A stretch of DNA of 64,000 nucleotides from Mansonella perstans. Its lineage: Eukaryota > Nematoda > Chromadorea > Rhabditida > Onchocercidae. A program made the translations under genes and the position numbers. The stretch is taken from positions 186,001-250,000 of the forward strand of contig JBAMDO010000022.1 of the NCBI GenBank assembly GCA_037074765.1, written 5' to 3'. The notes beneath the pieces were generated by a model. The model was given only the letters and a program-made list of their open reading frames with translations, did no database searches and had not been told where the DNA came from. Positions 62,311-64,000 of the stretch are shown here, piece after piece. Every line of letters starts with the position of its first letter. The first letter of the stretch is position 1.

Positions 62311-64000
62311 ATTAGCATAAAATTATGATTGAATTATAATTTGAAGAAGGATGAAATAAACGAAGAAAATGAGAAAAAAATCAATCTTTTCTTGCATTTC
62401 GTTAAATATTTCAGACTAATAAAAAAAAAGTGAAACAAAAAAAGTCCCAAGAGATTTGCAGATGTGTTTTCAATAAATTCTTATTTTAGCATTATCAGTT
62501 TTTTTTTAAATTCTTTTTTTCATTTTCACTTTTTTCTTTCGCTCTATCATCTTCTCCTCTTTCTCACTCTCACTCTCATTCTGCCGCATTTTTCAAATTT
62601 ATGAATTTCAAGGATAAAGAGTGAAGAAGTGTAAAGTGGGAAAAAATGAAAATTTTACGAAATGAATTGATTGAAATTAAATTAATTGAATTAAAAAGAA
62701 TAAAATTCATTGAGAGGAACATATTATAATGAAAAATATTTTCATCTTTAATTAAGTATCTAAAAACTTTAAAAAAAAATTTTTTTTTGTCAAAATTAAA
62801 ATCGAACTTTAGTCAAATCATATCGTTTTATTTATTAATCTTAAAAAATACGGTAATGTAAATATCTCAACTATTTAATGCAAATGTAAAAAAAAATTTG
62901 AACGAATAAATTTACTATTTATTTATTGAATGCATCATTACGACAACAAAATTATTTTGTGCATGATAAATGCAGCAAAATAATAATAATCGTAATAATA
63001 ATTCCGATAATTATAATAACTGTATTGTACTGAGATAATATTTGGAAAATTTGATAGCTTATTGAAGTTGACAAGTTATTTTCATTTCGAATAAATTGTT
63101 CATTAAAATATTTGAACAAATAAAACTAATAGAGAATTTGACAAAAGAACTGAAATGAAAACAAAAGAAAGAGAAGAAAACGAAAGTAAAAAATAAAATG
63201 GAAATTCGCTGGAAATTTCTTATCCATGCACAAGAAATTATGCAAATATAATTTCAAGTTGTGCAAATGCTATTTAAAACAGCAAAATATTGACATGCCA
63301 ACAATTTACTCTGTCAATAAAATGTAAAAAATTAAGAATTAATAGTGGTAGTGGAGAATCAAAATTAAAAAGATCGAAGATCAAGATAGTAATCATGATC
63401 AAAGTCAAGATTAAGATTATGATTAACATTAGTGCTTACAAAATAATGAATAGTATCTGATTTTGCGACACAGTGCCTGTTTGATCTTCAGATTTCATTT
63501 TTTCCTCAACAAAATAATCTTGTTAAATGTAAACATCCAAAAAAAAATTAATGGTAACATTAATTATGGACCTGATTGTATATGCATATCAAAAAAGTTT
63601 ACGGGATGGGTGATTGCCGGAAAAATTTACGGAATGGATGATTGTGTGCATATCGGGAAAGTTTTACGGATGGATGATGATAATAGCTGAAATAAATTAC
63701 TGTTCATCCATCTAATTAGGCTACTAATTTTATAAATCATTACTACAATATTTCGAAAAAGATCAAGAAAATTATTCCAGGATTACAGAATCAAATCCAA
63801 AGCATTGAAGCTGTAGGGGCTAAATGCTTTTCGATTCTGAAACATACTAAATAATTGAAACAGAAAATATCTGACAGATTACCAATTATCATAGGATTCT
63901 GTAATCTCGGGAAACGGAAAATAAGAAAGTACGTGAAAATTTTTCACTGATTATTGTGTAAGCCAATATATGCTATTCTACTGTGAACTGTTCTTATCAT

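Larger units (their letters stand above)
57300..64000. other. Low-complexity spacer upstream of the RhoGAP gene
   Basis: No coding exon recognised on either strand. It holds several degenerate tandem repeats and homopolymer runs. A GC-richer patch at 61140-61330 (containing GATATGAAACCCAGTTAGAC) stands out from its surroundings but reads through in no frame. It could be regulatory or an untranslated exon. Further 5' exons of the RhoGAP gene could lie here or beyond the window. Confidence 0.5.

Noticed and set aside
61945..62328. 127-residue plus-strand frame with His/Tyr-rich sequence
   Set aside because: It is produced by a degenerate CAT/ATT repeat; three overlapping frames are open for the same reason.

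Overview
The window looks like AT-rich nematode nuclear DNA, most likely from a filarial (onchocercid) worm. The species is inferred, not proven. Genes are split into many exons separated mostly by 150-400 base introns with worm-like splice sites. The protein set is nematode in character, including an srx-class chemoreceptor pair and an SPV-1-type F-BAR/C1/RhoGAP protein. Several genes begin a few tens of bases after a TTTCAG-like acceptor that has no visible upstream coding exon, as expected for spliced-leader trans-splicing. All exon models were assembled by hand from reading frame, splice phase and family alignment recalled from knowledge. No database search was run.

Layout: 1-4365 is low-complexity spacer with one 42-base tandem repeat. 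4411-7846 (+) is glutathione synthetase (10 exons). 8345-14157 (-) is the NOC2 ribosome-biogenesis factor (15 exons), convergent with it. 14.2-33.7 kb is a rearranged, duplication-rich block. It holds a decayed BEL/Pao retrotransposon, two nearly identical intact srx-class GPCR genes in tandem (17954-20306 and 24589-26942, both -), a truncated inverted third copy of the srx 3' region (29.5-30.9 kb), fragments of the neighbouring cth and NOC2 genes, and a small unrecognised two-exon gene (32638-33165, +). 34897-39123 (-) is cystathionine gamma-lyase (9 exons). 43657-57279 (-) is an F-BAR/C1/RhoGAP protein of the SPV-1/ARHGAP29 type (19 exons). 57.3-64 kb is low-complexity spacer with degenerate tandem repeats.

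Functionally, two of the genes flanking the duplicated block belong to sulfur metabolism: cystathionine gamma-lyase makes cysteine and glutathione synthetase completes glutathione. Their proximity is probably coincidental because they do not form an operon. The most interesting part is the block between NOC2 and cth. A recent, nearly identical duplication of a complete chemoreceptor gene sits inside older, much more diverged duplicated flanks, and pieces of both neighbouring housekeeping genes have been copied between the receptor copies.
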